This document shows, piece by piece, positions 5,964 through 6,629 of a stretch of 6,629 bases of DNA (positions are counted from its first letter, which is position 1; the number at the start of each line of letters is the position of its first letter). The translations under genes were made by a program, and so were the position numbers. The stretch comes from an uncultured Leptolyngbya sp. (GTDB lineage: Bacteria > Cyanobacteriota > Cyanobacteriia > Phormidesmidales > Phormidesmidaceae), in NCBI GenBank assembly GCA_937899365.1, contig CALBPH010000353.1:1-6629 (forward strand), given 5' to 3'. The notes under the pieces were generated by a model. It was not told the DNA's origin. It worked only from the letters and a program-made list of their open reading frames with translations, and did not search any database.

Positions 5964-6629
5964 TTAGAAAGAATCATCCAGCTCAGAACGCTGAGTTCTC
6001 CAATGGTGGGGATTGTAGGGTGCTGTATATAGGGGTTGAGCGGCGGCAATGGCTGCCCATTGAATGCGTTTCCAGCTAATGCCGTGGTCACGGGCCAGTT
6101 GGGCACAGGTTTCATATTCGGGCTGAAGATTGAGGATGGGACCGTTGGGGGTGGCTAAACCGGCTTTCACCTGTACAGTCCCATAGTCTGTCTTGACGGA
6201 CTGCCAGGTACGGTAAAGGGTCTGCCGCTGCTGGGTGGTTATGCGAACGCCCAAGGTGGTGGTTTCTGAAAACAGCAGCGATTGACAGGAATCGACATGG
6301 GCCGGGTCACAAATTACCGTCAGCAACATGCCCGGACGATTTTTTTTCATGCTGATGGCTTGGGTAAACACATCCAGGGCACCGGCTTTAAATAGGCCGT
6401 CATAAAGATAGCCAATAGCCTGGGGGGTCAAATCATCTATCTGCGTCTGTAGTTCCACTAGGGCCTGACGATGTCCTGGGACTGTCTGCGGAGACTCTGG
6501 GGGAATAGGGTCTGGGTGGTCTGAGTGCTGATGGGCTGAATGCGAGTGGTCTAAATGCGAGTGGTCTGAATGCGAGTGGTCTGGGTGCTGATGGCTGCGG
6601 CTATGGGCCGTGGCTAATGACTGGGGCGC
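5964..6629 (-). CDS. larC: Nickel insertion protein LarC, C-terminal part (start beyond window)
   Basis: The frame is open from the right edge to the stop at 5964, giving 221 visible residues; LarC proteins usually have about 400-430, so roughly the first half is missing. The C-terminal domain carries the family signatures ELQTQIDDLTPQAIGYLYD, then DVFTQAISMKKNRPGMLLTV, FSETTTLGVR and QPEYETCAQLARDHGISWKR. LarC (formerly DUF111/UPF0272) is the CTP-dependent enzyme that inserts nickel into the pincer nucleotide cofactor used by lactate racemase LarA. Upstream of this domain, visible residues 9-40 are a histidine-rich linker with repeated DHSHS units, which probably holds nickel. Many LarC proteins have such a stretch. 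Here LarC1 and LarC2 are in one frame at the visible junction, unlike Lactobacillus plantarum, where a programmed frameshift joins them. A GTG at 6458 is not the real start, because coding continues upstream of it. Confidence 0.92.
   Translation of the reverse strand, partial: APQSLATAHSRSHQHPDHSHSDHSHLDHSHSAHQHSDHPDPIPPESPQTVPGHRQALVELQTQIDDLTPQAIGYLYDGLFKAGALDVFTQAISMKKNRPGMLLTVICDPAHVDSCQSLLFSETTTLGVRITTQQRQTLYRTWQSVKTDYGTVQVKAGLATPNGPILNLQPEYETCAQLARDHGISWKRIQWAAIAAAQPLYTAPYNPHHWRTQRSELDDSF
6538..6582 (-). repeat. Three tandem 15-bp repeats in the larC His-rich segment
   Basis: The unit GAATGCGAGTGGTCT occurs three times in a row (6538, 6553, 6568), with one G-to-A change in the middle copy. 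Each copy encodes the five residues D-H-S-H plus one Ser or Leu in the reverse direction. Diverged relatives flank it: GGTCTGAGTGCTGATGG at 6518-6534 and GGTCTGGGTGCTGATGG at 6578-6594. The near identity of the copies points to recent slippage or unequal exchange that changes the number of metal-binding histidines. Confidence 0.85.

Noticed and set aside
6456..6458. GTG as the start of a 164-residue protein
   Set aside because: The frame continues open to the window edge with LarC-like linker sequence, so this GTG is an internal valine codon.
6508..6594. Possible CRISPR-like repeats near the right edge
   Set aside because: The 15-bp units are adjacent without unique spacers and stay in frame with larC, encoding histidine-rich residues; this is a coding tandem repeat.

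Overview
The window looks like an ordinary chromosomal stretch of a cyanobacterium. Three things point there: a tRNA-Leu(UAA) gene whose anticodon loop is split by a group I intron, an ndhL gene for the cyanobacterial/plastid NDH-1 complex, and a HIP1 octamer (GCGATCGC) inside trpA. I cannot name the genus.

Layout from left to right. Positions 1-1676 hold two closely linked minus-strand genes for exported proteins. The upstream one (702-1676) has a signal peptide, a DUF11 domain and an SdrD-B/CNA-B-like domain. The downstream one (699 to beyond the left edge) has a signal peptide, an acidic linker and a Big-1-like immunoglobulin fold. They are 2 nt apart and share a good sigma70-type promoter at 1911-1939, about 230 nt before the first start codon. 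Positions 1677-2257 carry no gene, only that promoter, a long leader and some short direct repeats. A clear Rho-independent terminator at 2258-2298 closes the next minus-strand operon, ndhL - DUF3007 - trpA (3737 down to 2336). This operon joins a small membrane subunit of photosynthetic NDH-1, a small membrane protein of unknown role and the tryptophan synthase alpha subunit.

The plus strand then carries the intron-split tRNA-Leu (3902-4245) and an AT-rich gap of about 350 bp. After the gap comes a 448-codon, largely helical cytosolic protein that I do not recognise (4599-5945). A 14-bp perfect palindrome lies 16 bp before its start. It converges, with an 18-bp gap, on the 3' part of a minus-strand larC gene (nickel-pincer cofactor synthesis), whose start is beyond the right edge. 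The larC fragment includes a histidine-rich segment encoded by 15-bp tandem DNA repeats.

Most of the window is core metabolism and translation. I see no mobile element, CRISPR array or defence locus. The parts least explained by known biology are the paired exported proteins, the unrecognised 448-residue protein with its palindrome, and the repeat-bearing gap at 1940-2257.
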